Assembly: GCA_009782875.1 (NCBI GenBank)
Contig: WRIE01000004.1
Coordinates: 25,794 to 89,793 of the forward strand
Source of the DNA: Eubacteriaceae bacterium
GTDB lineage: Bacteria > Bacillota > Clostridia > Eubacteriales > Anaerofustaceae
DNA: 64,000 bases
Reading direction: 5' to 3'
Shown here: piece by piece, positions 36,133 through 45,053 of the stretch
How the letters are laid out: each line of letters opens with the position of its first letter
Position numbering within the stretch: the first letter of the stretch is position 1
Position numbers and translations under genes: made by a program
Notes under the pieces: model-generated
What the model was told of the DNA's origin: nothing
Seen by the model: the letters and a program-made list of their open reading frames with translations, nothing else
Databases searched by the model: none

Positions 36133-36975
36133 ATGGCTGATATAAAAAGTTTTGTCAAATTCTTTAAAAACCCCTTGTCTGTCATTGGGGCACTCATCAT
36201 ATCGGCACTTGTTATGGCAGCTATATTTGCGCCGGTTTTGGCGACGCATCCCCCAAATGAGATTGTTATGGCAGACAAGCTAGCGCAGCCTAGCCCTGCC
36301 CACTATTTTGGGACAGACGAGATGGGCAGGGATATTTATTCGCGCATAGTGTACGGATCAAGAATATCCTTGCAAGTGGGCATGCAAGTGGTAGGCATTG
36401 CCATAAGCATCGGAGTATTCACTGGCGCGGTCAGCGGCTACTATGGAGGCTGGATTGACGAGATCATAATGAGGATTACTGACATGTTCCTGGCTTTCCC
36501 TTCCATGATCCTGGCTATGGCGATCGCGGCCGCTTTGGGGCCTTCTTTGAGCAATGCGGTCATCGCTTCCAGCATTACATGGTGGCCTTGGTATACCCGC
36601 ATGGTCCGCTCGCAGATTCTTGCCCTAAGGGAAGCGGAGTTTGTAGAGGCAGCCAGGGCTTCGGGGAATACGATGTTTGGGGTTATCATTAAGTATATAC
36701 TGCCAAACTGCCTGTCCCCATTGATAGTGCAGGCAACGATGGATGTGGGGTTTGCAATCCAGCTGACCGCAGGCTTGAGTTTTATTGGGCTAGGCGCACA
36801 GCCGCCTACGGCCGATTGGGGTTCCATGCTGTCTACAGGCAGGAAGTACATGCTCACCCACTGGTGGTATGTAACTTTCCCCGGGCTGTTTATATTTTTG
36901 GTGGTGCTGGGTTTCAACCTGTTAGGCGATGGCTTGAGGGACCACTTGGATCCTAAACTGAAGAATACGGCATGA
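36133..36975 (+). CDS. dppC: Peptide ABC transporter permease DppC
   Basis: About 280 aa from ATG 36133 (AAGGAAA upstream). Typical DppC N-terminus with KNPLSVIGALIISALVMAAI and HYFGTDEMGRDIYSRIVYGS, the EAA loop EAEFVEAARASGNTMFGVI, and GLSFIGLGAQPPTADWGSML. It forms the pore with DppB. Confidence 0.93.
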   Translation: MADIKSFVKFFKNPLSVIGALIISALVMAAIFAPVLATHPPNEIVMADKLAQPSPAHYFGTDEMGRDIYSRIVYGSRISLQVGMQVVGIAISIGVFTGAVSGYYGGWIDEIIMRITDMFLAFPSMILAMAIAAALGPSLSNAVIASSITWWPWYTRMVRSQILALREAEFVEAARASGNTMFGVIIKYILPNCLSPLIVQATMDVGFAIQLTAGLSFIGLGAQPPTADWGSMLSTGRKYMLTHWWYVTFPGLFIFLVVLGFNLLGDGLRDHLDPKLKNTA

Positions 36976-36996
36976 TCCGATGGGGAGGCGATTTTA

Positions 36997-37977
36997 TTGG
37001 AAGAAGTGATTCTTGAAATAAAGGACCTGAAAACGTATTTTTACTCCGACAAGTCGGTGGTTCCTGCTGTAAATGGCATCGACTTGCTGGTGAGGAAAGG
37101 GGAAACCTTGGGCATTGTAGGCGAGTCTGGATGTGGAAAAAGTGTCACATGTTTGTCAATACTCCGGCTCATTCCCGACCCTCCAGGCAAAATCGTAGGC
37201 GGCCAGATACTCTTCAAGGGGGAGGATCTCTTGGCCAAAACCGAAGCGGAGATGCGGGCGGTGAGAGGCAACTCCATCTCGATGATATTCCAAGAACCAA
37301 TGACTTCCCTCAACCCGGTGTTCACGGTGGGCGACCAGCTGTCGGAAGCGATCAGGCTCCACCAGGGGGTGGCAAAAAAGGAAGCCAAGCAAAAGGCTAT
37401 AGACATGCTAAAGCAAGTGGGAGTGCCTGCCCCTGAGCAGAGGGCAAGGGAATACCCCCACCAATTGAGCGGCGGCATGCGCCAGAGGGTCATGATTGCA
37501 ATGGCAATATCCTGCAATCCTGATTTGCTACTGGCAGACGAGCCGACAACTGCGCTGGATGTGACTATACAAGCGCAAATTCTTGAGATGATGAGGGATT
37601 TGAAAGACAGGCTGGGCATGGCGATAATCCTGATCACTCATGACATGGGGGTTGTCGCGGAAATGGCAGACCAAATCCTTGTCATGTACGCAGGCAAAGC
37701 TGTGGAGTGCGCCACAGTAAAAACCATCTACAAAAACCCGATGCATCCATATACTGTAGGGCTGCTAGATTCAATACCTAGGATGGATGTGGATGTGGAA
37801 AAACTCCACGTAATCGAAGGTGTCCTTCCTGATTTGTCAAATATGCCTGAAGCATGCTGCTTCGAGCCCAGATGCCCAGATGCCCGAAGCATCTGCTCGC
37901 AAAAGGAGCCCGATTTGGAGCAAGTCGGCGACAGCTTGGTACGTTGTTGGAAATACTGTCCGGAGTGGCGCCAATAA
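36997..37977 (+). CDS. dppD: Peptide ABC transporter ATPase DppD
   Basis: A 326-aa ATPase starting at TTG 36997 with GGAGG at 36984-36988. Walker A is GESGCGKSV, Q-loop IFQEPMTSLNP, signature LSGGMRQRVMIAMAI and Walker B LLLADEPTTALDV. The C-terminal oligopeptide-transporter segment has clustered Cys (CCFEPRCPDARSICSQ), a feature of DppD/OppD where an iron-sulfur cluster has been described. It powers DppBC together with DppF. Confidence 0.93.
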   Translation: MEEVILEIKDLKTYFYSDKSVVPAVNGIDLLVRKGETLGIVGESGCGKSVTCLSILRLIPDPPGKIVGGQILFKGEDLLAKTEAEMRAVRGNSISMIFQEPMTSLNPVFTVGDQLSEAIRLHQGVAKKEAKQKAIDMLKQVGVPAPEQRAREYPHQLSGGMRQRVMIAMAISCNPDLLLADEPTTALDVTIQAQILEMMRDLKDRLGMAIILITHDMGVVAEMADQILVMYAGKAVECATVKTIYKNPMHPYTVGLLDSIPRMDVDVEKLHVIEGVLPDLSNMPEACCFEPRCPDARSICSQKEPDLEQVGDSLVRCWKYCPEWRQ

Positions 37978-37996
37978 GCTGGCGAGGGAGGGTGAT

Positions 37997-38974
37997 GTGG
38001 AAAAATTGGAAATGGAGCCTTTAGTCCATACTGTTGGAATAAAAAAATACTATCCCATCAAGCGGGGTGTCTTGCAAAAAACAATTGGGCATGTGAAGGC
38101 TGTCGACGGGGTTGACTTGTATATAAATAAGGGCGAGGCTCTGGGCATTGTCGGAGAAAGCGGATGCGGAAAGTCCACCCTTGGCAAGGTCATTTTGCAG
38201 TTGCAACCCCAAACTGAAGGCAAAGTTTTTTTTGAAGGCCAAGACCTCTCCCAGCTTGGCAAGGAAGCAATGAGGGAAACAAGAAAAAAAATCCAAGTTA
38301 TCTACCAAGACCCTTACGCTTCCCTAAACCCCAGGATGACTGTAGAGCAAAGCATTGGGGATCCTATCGATGTGTTCAAGCTCGCAAGAGGAGAGGAAAA
38401 ACGGCAGATAATTATCCAGCTTCTAAAAGATGTGGGGCTTTCAGAGAGCCATTTGAAAAGATACCCTCACGAGTTTTCCGGCGGCCAGCGCCAAAGGATC
38501 GGCATAGCAAGAGCTTTGGCGGTCAACCCTGGGTTGATTGTTTGCGACGAGCCGGTCTCTGCGTTGGATGTGTCTGTGCGCTCACAAGTGCTCAACTTGC
38601 TCCAAGAGCTGAAAAGCAGGTTCAATTTGACATACTTGTTTATATCCCATGACTTGAGCGTAGTCCGGCATCTATGCGACCGGGTTGCTGTCATGTACTT
38701 GGGCAAGATAATCGAAAGCGCGCCAACAAGGGAGTTTTTTGTTTTGCCATTGCACCCGTACAGCAAAGCCCTGCTTTCTGCTGTGCCAATCCCCGACCCG
38801 GCAATTAGCAGGGATAGGATCATCTTGTCTGGAGATGTGCCAAACCCGGCAAACCCGCCTGAAGGCTGCCGTTTCCATACGCGCTGCCCATACAAAACAG
38901 ACTTGTGTGTTGCCCAGGAGCCAATATTAAGGCAAGCGGGAAACAACCATTATGTAGCTTGCCATGAGTTTTAG
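37997..38974 (+). CDS. dppF: Peptide ABC transporter ATPase DppF
   Basis: About 325 aa from GTG 37997, with AGGGAGGG just upstream. ATG 38012 is the alternative. The frame is open far upstream inside dppD, but those starts lack ribosome sites. Walker A is GESGCGKST, Q-loop VIYQDPYASLNP, signature FSGGQRQRIGIARAL, Walker B LIVCDEPVSALDV. The C-terminal Cys segment CRFHTRCPYKTDLC is present. Together with DppD it forms the ATPase pair. Confidence 0.93.
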   Translation: MEKLEMEPLVHTVGIKKYYPIKRGVLQKTIGHVKAVDGVDLYINKGEALGIVGESGCGKSTLGKVILQLQPQTEGKVFFEGQDLSQLGKEAMRETRKKIQVIYQDPYASLNPRMTVEQSIGDPIDVFKLARGEEKRQIIIQLLKDVGLSESHLKRYPHEFSGGQRQRIGIARALAVNPGLIVCDEPVSALDVSVRSQVLNLLQELKSRFNLTYLFISHDLSVVRHLCDRVAVMYLGKIIESAPTREFFVLPLHPYSKALLSAVPIPDPAISRDRIILSGDVPNPANPPEGCRFHTRCPYKTDLCVAQEPILRQAGNNHYVACHEF

Positions 38975-38984
38975 GAGGCGAGGC

Positions 38985-39749
38985 TTGGACATTATTGAGA
39001 TGCTAGATTCCATTAGCGGCAACGTGGGGTTCTACTATAAAAACTTGGCAAACAATGAAGAGCCGGAGTTGGCGTTCAACCATGAGGCAACTTTCATTGC
39101 AGCCAGCATTATCAAGCTGCCAATGGCTGTGGCTTTGGAGCAGTTAATTGTCGAAGGTGAAATAAACCATCTGTCGAAGCTCACAATTTGCGATAGCGAC
39201 AAAATGCCTGGGGCAGGCGGGTTGTCCCTGATACCAGGGAAGTTTGAAATCAGCATTAGGGGGCTCATCAACAACATGATCGCCCTTAGCGACAACACAG
39301 CGGCAAACAAGCTGTTAAGGCTGGTTTCCATAAGGGGATTCAATGATCGTTTCAAACAGATGGGGCTTGAAAAAACCCGTGTTAACCGGCTTTTGTTTGA
39401 CGAGGAAGCCCATTTGCGCGGGTTGAATAATTACTTTGGCTTGCCAGAGATAATGGTGTTGCTCCAAGACCTTTATAACGGCGAAAAATATGGAAAAGAA
39501 GCTTCGAATGCTGTTATGTCAATTCTAAGGCTGCAGAAAGTCAACCACAAGATCCCATGCCGCATTCCATCGTCAGTTGCAATCGCCCACAAGACAGGGG
39601 AGGATGAAAGGACGACCCACGATGTAGGGATCGTGTTTTCAAAGAAACCATTCCTGATTGGTTTTGCTTCCAATGATGTGGATGTGTATGAAATGGAAGA
39701 CGCTATAAAAAACATCTCATTGCAGCTGTACTTGCGAAATGCAAATTAG
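38985..39749 (+). CDS. Class A beta-lactamase-like serine hydrolase
   Basis: About 254 aa from TTG 38985, with GGAGG (38974-38978) overlapping the dppF stop. The penicilloyl-serine fold motifs are in order: SIIK (SxxK catalytic Ser-Lys), SDN, an omega-loop-like FDEEAHLRGLNNYFG and KTG. No signal peptide is visible from this start or from the upstream ATG, so it seems cytoplasmic, unlike classical beta-lactamases. As last gene of a D-aminoacylase/peptide-importer unit it may hydrolyse imported D-amino-acid peptides. That role is inference, and antibiotic resistance is not implied. Confidence 0.8.
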   Translation: MDIIEMLDSISGNVGFYYKNLANNEEPELAFNHEATFIAASIIKLPMAVALEQLIVEGEINHLSKLTICDSDKMPGAGGLSLIPGKFEISIRGLINNMIALSDNTAANKLLRLVSIRGFNDRFKQMGLEKTRVNRLLFDEEAHLRGLNNYFGLPEIMVLLQDLYNGEKYGKEASNAVMSILRLQKVNHKIPCRIPSSVAIAHKTGEDERTTHDVGIVFSKKPFLIGFASNDVDVYEMEDAIKNISLQLYLRNAN

Positions 39750-39768
39750 GGACCACAGCGTTTCCCGG

Positions 39769-40311
39769 CTATTTGTTTTTTTGGCACTCTTTGTAGCGCT
39801 CAATTGCTTCTTGGATGACGTTTTGCGCTGATTCGTATCCCTCAAAGTCTTCTACAATGGTTGTGCCTGGCGACTTCAAGTCTTTATAGTGGCTAAAGTG
39901 GAACCTGATCTGCTTTATCAGCTGCTCGGGCAGGTCTTCTAGTTTTTGGTATAAATCCCCATTGTTCCTGTCATCAACGGGCACAGCTATGATCTTGCTG
40001 TCAACTTCGCCGGCATCCACAAATTTCATCACGCCGAGAATACGCCCGCTCACCACAATGCCGGTATTGATTGGCTGGTCTGTTATTACCAAGACATCCA
40101 ATTCGTCGCCATCTTCGTCCAGTGTTTGTGGGATAAAGCCATAGTTGCATGGTTTTGCAAAGGTGACTGGCTCAATGCGGTCAAGCAAAAAGCAATAATT
40201 GTCATGGTTCCACTCGATCTTATGGTTTGAGCCGGTTGGGATTTCGACCACTGCATTGATTTCGCCATTCTCCCAATCTCCAGCGTCTAAAATACTATTA
40301 AAATTTAACAT
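39769..40311 (-). CDS. ppa: Inorganic pyrophosphatase (family I)
   Basis: A 180-aa soluble pyrophosphatase. AVVEIPTGSNHKIEW, PCNYGFIPQTLDEDGDELDV (metal-binding Asp cluster) and VPVDDRNN with FSHYKDL fit family I. It hydrolyses PPi to phosphate with Mg2+. Single gene, convergent with the peptide-importer operon and 19 bases from its last gene. Confidence 0.95.
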   Translation of the reverse strand: MLNFNSILDAGDWENGEINAVVEIPTGSNHKIEWNHDNYCFLLDRIEPVTFAKPCNYGFIPQTLDEDGDELDVLVITDQPINTGIVVSGRILGVMKFVDAGEVDSKIIAVPVDDRNNGDLYQKLEDLPEQLIKQIRFHFSHYKDLKSPGTTIVEDFEGYESAQNVIQEAIERYKECQKNK

Positions 40312-41174
40312 CTGTGTACTCCTTTAGTTTTAAAAGCAGCTTTTAGCACACGCAAGTTTCCTTTGCAAGCCGTTTGTGAGAAATCATATCATGTAAACAA
40401 AAAGAGTGCAAGTGGTTTTCATATCACTATACTGTAAATATACAATACCAATTTTTCTCTACAGTTATTCAAATTTGCCAATCCAAAAAATTGAGATAAA
40501 CATCTGTGCGCTTGGACATAAATGGGATTTTGCTAGCTTTCGCATCTTTTTTTAAATGATTCTGGCGAGATGGCGGGCTATAATTTGCATCACAAGCGTT
40601 ATGTAAGATGCCTCCAGCAAACAATGGCTTTTCTGTAGGTTCAAATCCTGGCCAATGCAACTGGCTAACGAAAGTCATCTTGATTGGCGCTTGGCAAAAG
40701 GCGCGAACAGCAATACAAAAATCAAACAAGCTGATAAAATAAATGCGCCTTGCAAGTATTTTTAAAAGCGTGGCGCACGAGGTTGGCTTGCACGCATGCA
40801 GCGGCAGCTTTGCGGGAATCCCCAAAGCATTTGGCGAAGCAAGCGCGGCGCCAAGTGCCGGTTATCTACCGCAAAAAAGCCCCAAGTTTTGCGAAAAAGG
40901 CAGGCGCACACAGCAACAACACCAAGCGCGCCTGGTTGCCCGATAACAACAAAGGCACATCCAGCAATAAAAAATCAAAATGGGTTTGATAAAACTGTGC
41001 CTAGCTAATTCTAAAGGCCTTGCCCTAGCCTTTAAAAAGGGTAAAATTGCAGTGCAGGCTCAGACAGCAAAAAACAACACAATGCAAAGTGGCAAAGGAG
41101 CCTGGGTTCTGCAAAACAAAGGCACAGACAGCTTTTGACTGGCATGTGTGCCTTGTGGAAGGAGTACGATACTT
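40312..41174. other. Long intergenic region, nothing firmly recognised
   Basis: About 860 bases. It contains a T-loop-like GGTTCAAATCC at 40638-40648 without a complete tRNA around it, and open frames near 40750-40990 with biased Ala/Lys composition but no family resemblance. It may hold degraded mobile DNA. Confidence 0.25.
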
Positions 41175-42638
41175 ATGCTGAATTTTCTAAAAAAAGAAGC
41201 AAACAAGACATTGACCGAGAACCTCGCTATGACCAACCAGTCAACAAATTCCTTTTGCCTCGATTTGTTTGCGACAATCGGCGCTTTGCGCTCTGCGGAA
41301 GACGGGGAGCTAATTAACCGTTTTGACAAGGCGTGGGCTGAGGATGCCGATTTGGCTATGAAGACTTTGTTTTTTGCCAGAGACATCAGAGGCGGACTGG
41401 GCGAGCGGCGTGTGTTTCGCGTCATGCTGAAAAGCATGGCAGCAGGGAGGTCGGCATCTATCGAGAAGAACTTGTGGGCAATACCGGAGTTTGGGCGCTA
41501 TGACGATATGCTGGCGCTGCTTGACACCCCTGCAAAAGAGATGGCGCTAAACTTTATGAAAAACCAATTTGAGTTGGATTTGGAAGCTCTCAAAAGCGGC
41601 GGGGATGTGTCCCTGCTAGGCAAATGGCTGCCTTCTATAAATGCCAGCAATGCTGGCACTATCCGTTTTGGCAAAATAATCGCGAAACATTTTGGCTGCA
41701 ATGAGGCCGAATACCGCAAATCCTTGAGCGCATTACGGGCTAAGATCGCTATAATCGAAAACAACCTCCGAACAAGCGACTACACTTTTGATTACTCAAA
41801 ACAGCCTTCCAAGGCTATGTTAAAATATCGCAAAGCATTTTTGCGCAATGATAACGAGAGATATATCGATTATCTAGGCAAGGTCCAGTCAGGCGAGGCT
41901 AAAATGAATGTAGGGACTTTGCTGCCATACGAAATAATCCGGCCTGCCGTTGATTCGCGCGCTGTAACACAAGAGGAGCGCTACAGCATGGATGTGGCTT
42001 GGAAAGCCCAAGCGGACTTTACCAATAATGAAAATGCTTTAGTTGTTATCGATGGTTCTGGCTCCATGTACTGGAATGTGAATCCATCCCCTGCTTCTAT
42101 AGCGCTGTCCCTTGGCGTTTATTTTGCAGAAAGGAATACAGGCGCTTTCAAGAACCACTTCATCACTTTCTCGCTAAAGCCACAATTGGTTGAGATAAAA
42201 GGCATAGACATATATGACAAAGTTAGGTATGCAATGTCTTTTAATGAAGCAGCTAACACTAATGTTGCCAAGGTTTTTGACTTGGTTTTGAGCACTGCTG
42301 TAAAAAACAAGGTAGCCCAAAATGAGCTGCCATCAACTTTGTACATAATCTCGGATATGGAATTTGACTATTGTGCCAAGGATGCGAGCCTGACAAACTT
42401 CGAATATGCAAAGAAACAATTTGCCCGCCATGGGTATGAATTGCCCACTGTTGTATTCTGGAATGTCGATAACCGCAACCAGCAGCAACCAGTCACAATG
42501 GATGAAACCGGCACAGTGCTTGTCTCAGGCTCAAGCCCAAGGATCTTTTCCATGATTTCTTCAGGCAACCTGTCGCCTTACGCGTTTATGCTAGAGACAC
42601 TGGGCTCCGAGAGGTATGCAAAGATTAAAGCATTATAA
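41175..42638 (+). CDS. DUF2828 protein with von Willebrand A-like domain
   Basis: About 487 aa from ATG 41175, with GGAAGGAG upstream. The N-terminal half is helical with DIRGGLGERRVFRVML, WLPSINASN and LRTSDYTFDYSKQPSKAMLK. The C-terminal half begins LVVIDGSGSMYW, a MIDAS DxSxS metal site, then FITFSLKP and YIISDMEFDY. This order matches DUF2828, related to TROVE/Ro60-type vWA proteins that bind structured RNA. Function in bacteria is unsettled. Single gene with its own terminator. Confidence 0.82.
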   Translation: MLNFLKKEANKTLTENLAMTNQSTNSFCLDLFATIGALRSAEDGELINRFDKAWAEDADLAMKTLFFARDIRGGLGERRVFRVMLKSMAAGRSASIEKNLWAIPEFGRYDDMLALLDTPAKEMALNFMKNQFELDLEALKSGGDVSLLGKWLPSINASNAGTIRFGKIIAKHFGCNEAEYRKSLSALRAKIAIIENNLRTSDYTFDYSKQPSKAMLKYRKAFLRNDNERYIDYLGKVQSGEAKMNVGTLLPYEIIRPAVDSRAVTQEERYSMDVAWKAQADFTNNENALVVIDGSGSMYWNVNPSPASIALSLGVYFAERNTGAFKNHFITFSLKPQLVEIKGIDIYDKVRYAMSFNEAANTNVAKVFDLVLSTAVKNKVAQNELPSTLYIISDMEFDYCAKDASLTNFEYAKKQFARHGYELPTVVFWNVDNRNQQQPVTMDETGTVLVSGSSPRIFSMISSGNLSPYAFMLETLGSERYAKIKAL

Positions 42639-42681
42639 GGTTTTTAACAACTGGCCCACACTTAGATTCTCCAAATCCACA

Positions 42682-42715
42682 AGCCCCCGCTTCAGTCGGG
42701 GGTTTTGTTTTTGCC
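42682..42715 (+). terminator. Intrinsic terminator of the DUF2828 gene
   Basis: CCCCCG/CGGGGG stem with a 7-base loop followed by TTTTGTTTTTG. Confidence 0.85.
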
Positions 42716-42790
42716 CTAGTCTTTAGCATGTTGATGGCAGGTGGCGCTTTGAATCGAATCGATGACAAGCTCCGAACGCCAACAACAAAA

Positions 42791-42815
42791 ACCACCCGAC
42801 ATGCGGGTGGGGGCA
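42791..42815 (-). terminator. Minus-strand terminator-like hairpin
   Basis: On the minus strand CCACCCG pairs with CGGGTGG and is followed by TTTTTG. No minus-strand gene lies immediately to the right, so it is another orphan. Confidence 0.5.
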
Positions 42816-43002
42816 AAACTATACAATTGAGCCGCCTTAAATGAAAAATTGGAATTGTCTAGACTCCAAAAAAAATGAGAGGGCGGCGCAAATTTGGCGA
42901 ACAAGGCAAATAGCCAAGCACACACTAAATGGATGTGTAAACGGCCCAAACTCGAATCCTGTAATATATTGATTTTGCGTTAAAAAAACAAAAGGAGGAG
43001 AA

Positions 43003-44030
43003 ATGGGCCAAGACATTTCACACACATATCAAAAGTGGAGAGAGTAAAAATAGAGGCAGGGCTAAAGCACGGCAGCTCGCACTACGAAATAGCCAGGGGT
43101 CTTGCAGGAGCCAGTCCTCAATAGACAGGGAAGCCAAAAAGGGGACAGTGCCCCAGCAGAGGAATGGGTCAATAGCTTTTGTATATTTTGCCGATGTGGG
43201 GCAGAGCCGCCACGAGGAGGGGAGGCTGGGAAGCCGCAGGCCGCTCAAAATTTTCCAGTGCCCGATTTTATAGCAGAGGCGGCGGCAAGATAGCCGGGCA
43301 TGGCAAGAAATGCGGCCACGGCGGCTTTGTGGGAGCGCTAAGGGAATTTGGCGGCTACAGCGCCGAAAACCAGGTGTGCACGAAGACAGTGTACAAATAC
43401 ATATCTGAAGGCCTGATGGAGACGAAGACAACAGGCTTGCCCAACAAGCTGAAGCGCAAGCCTTCCCGTAAAGGGCAAGGCAAACGAAAAAACAAAACGA
43501 AGCTTGGCAAAAGCATTGGGGAGAGGCCAGAAGAGGCAGAAAACAGGGAAACGTGGCGGCCTTGCCGTCAGCTCGAAATCCGGTCAGAATGAGGCGTTGC
43601 CGGCGCTTACAGAAAGGCTTTCAAGATACACCCTTGTATTCAGGGCGCTAAGCAAGCAGGCTCTGGACACTGTGGCGGGCCTTGCCGGGGCAGTAGCGCA
43701 TGCAGGGGCGAAAGCCTTCAAATATGCCGCCCTAGACAATGGCGTCGAGTTTGCGAAAGCATCAGCAGCGCTGGGGGTATTTAGCGTTGATGCGTATTTC
43801 TGCCATCCGTACTCGAGCTGGGAAAAGGGCTCTGTCGAGCGCCAATGGAATGGCAAGGCTGTATGTGCCGAAAGGGGCAAGGATAAGCCAAATAGGCGAT
43901 GAAGGGCTTCTGGGGGCTGAATGGCATATGAACACCCTGCCAAGAAAAGCGCTTGGCTACAAAACGCCAGAGGAAGTGTTTGGCGCCCATCTAGACAAGC
44001 TGCAGCAGCTGGAGGCGCGGGCCTCTAAAG
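43003..44030 (+). pseudogene. Degraded IS30 family transposase
   Basis: AGGAGGAG and ATG 43003 begin a frame that breaks at once. Shifted frames then give KVERVKIEAGLKHGSSHYEI and IDREAKKGTV (helix-turn-helix), VCTKTVYKYISEGLMETK, NKTKLGKSIGERPEEAENRE, LTERLSRYTLVFRALSKQAL, YAALDNGVEF (DDE Asp), YFCHPYSSWEKGSVERQWNG (catalytic Glu) and HMNTLPRKALGYKTPEEVFG. All IS30 landmarks are in order but with four or more frameshifts or stops, so the element is inactive. Confidence 0.82.
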
Positions 44031-44851
44031 GAATAGCTTCCGACTCCAGGCTCCAGTTATTCCTTGAGAGTAAACTATACAAAAGAAGGATTCTTGTCCG
44101 GGCATATGTTCCTATAAAAAAATAGTTGCAATTGCTATTGCAATTGCCCACCATTTTTTCATGCTGCTTCACATGCTCCAGCTTTGCGCATAATTGTGCC
44201 CTGCAAAATAATTCAATAAATATATGAATTTTGGCATCATAGCCCAACCTGAATTTCAGCCATATTAAACGCAACTGCCATGCTTGGGGGAGTATGTAAG
44301 CTCGAAGCAGTTTGGTCTCAAGCCATCTGGCATTTTTTCTGCCAAAGCCAACTGGAGTGCGTAGCCGAAATCCATGAGACAAGGCAGATTAATGGCATGC
44401 GCATTCTTGTTTTTCGTTTGCGAAAACACCACATAACTGGAACTGTGGAATATGGCTGGTGTTTTATCCGTCGCTACACGCCGATGTGAAGCAACAAACC
44501 CAGGCTTGACAGCCTGCTCCACCCGAGCTGAGTGGAGACAACCGGCGGATAATATCGTTGTTCCCCTTGCCGGTGATATTCGGGCGACATGGATTTGTCC
44601 AAAAATAAGAAGTGAAGCCTCCTATAATCGACAATAGATACCAAATAAACTGAGTATTTGTAATATTTCATTATAAATCGAGTAAATTTTTGTTGTGTTA
44701 TAATGTTCATCAAGATACAATTAGAATATAGTTAGAGATAAATGTTGAATTTGCAACCAATCTCTGGGATATCCCAGAATAATGCCCTATCCAATGGAGA
44801 CAATCCTGCACACTGTCAATAGCCTGCCACTTAGCACCTGATAATTGTTTT
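44031..44851. other. Intergenic region before transporter 1
   Basis: About 820 bases with no supported gene. The first ~100 bases may still belong to the IS30 remnant. A TATAAT at 44699-44704 lacks a good -35. Confidence 0.3.
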
Positions 44852-44889
44852 TCTAGAGTGTATATGGCTCAAACAGGGAACACTCTAGA
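44852..44889 (+). promoter_or_regulatory. Inverted-repeat element upstream of transporter 1
   Basis: TCTAGAGTGT and ACACTCTAGA (perfect 10-bp arms) flank an 18-base loop. The same element, one loop base different, lies at 47274-47311 before transporter 2, at a similar distance from the start. It is an operator or RNA hairpin candidate. Confidence 0.6.
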
Positions 44890-45053
44890 TAACTGTAACT
44901 GTAATTATTCTATTATATTGTAATCGACTAAAAGGAGACCAGGTATATTAGTTAATTAAGTTAAGTGAAAACGACATAATAACAACATTGCTTCATTCAT
45001 CTTAAAGCATTTAACCACAATCAATAAACACAAAAAACACTAGGAGGATCTAA

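Noticed and set aside
40631..40655. T-loop-like sequence GGTTCAAATCC suggesting a tRNA
   Set aside because: The flanking T stem pairs only partly and no matching acceptor, D or anticodon arms or CCA end are present.
40743..41008. Overlapping plus-strand frames rich in Ala, Lys and Arg
   Set aside because: Three overlapping frames all look similar in bias, none has a ribosome site, and no family is recognisable.
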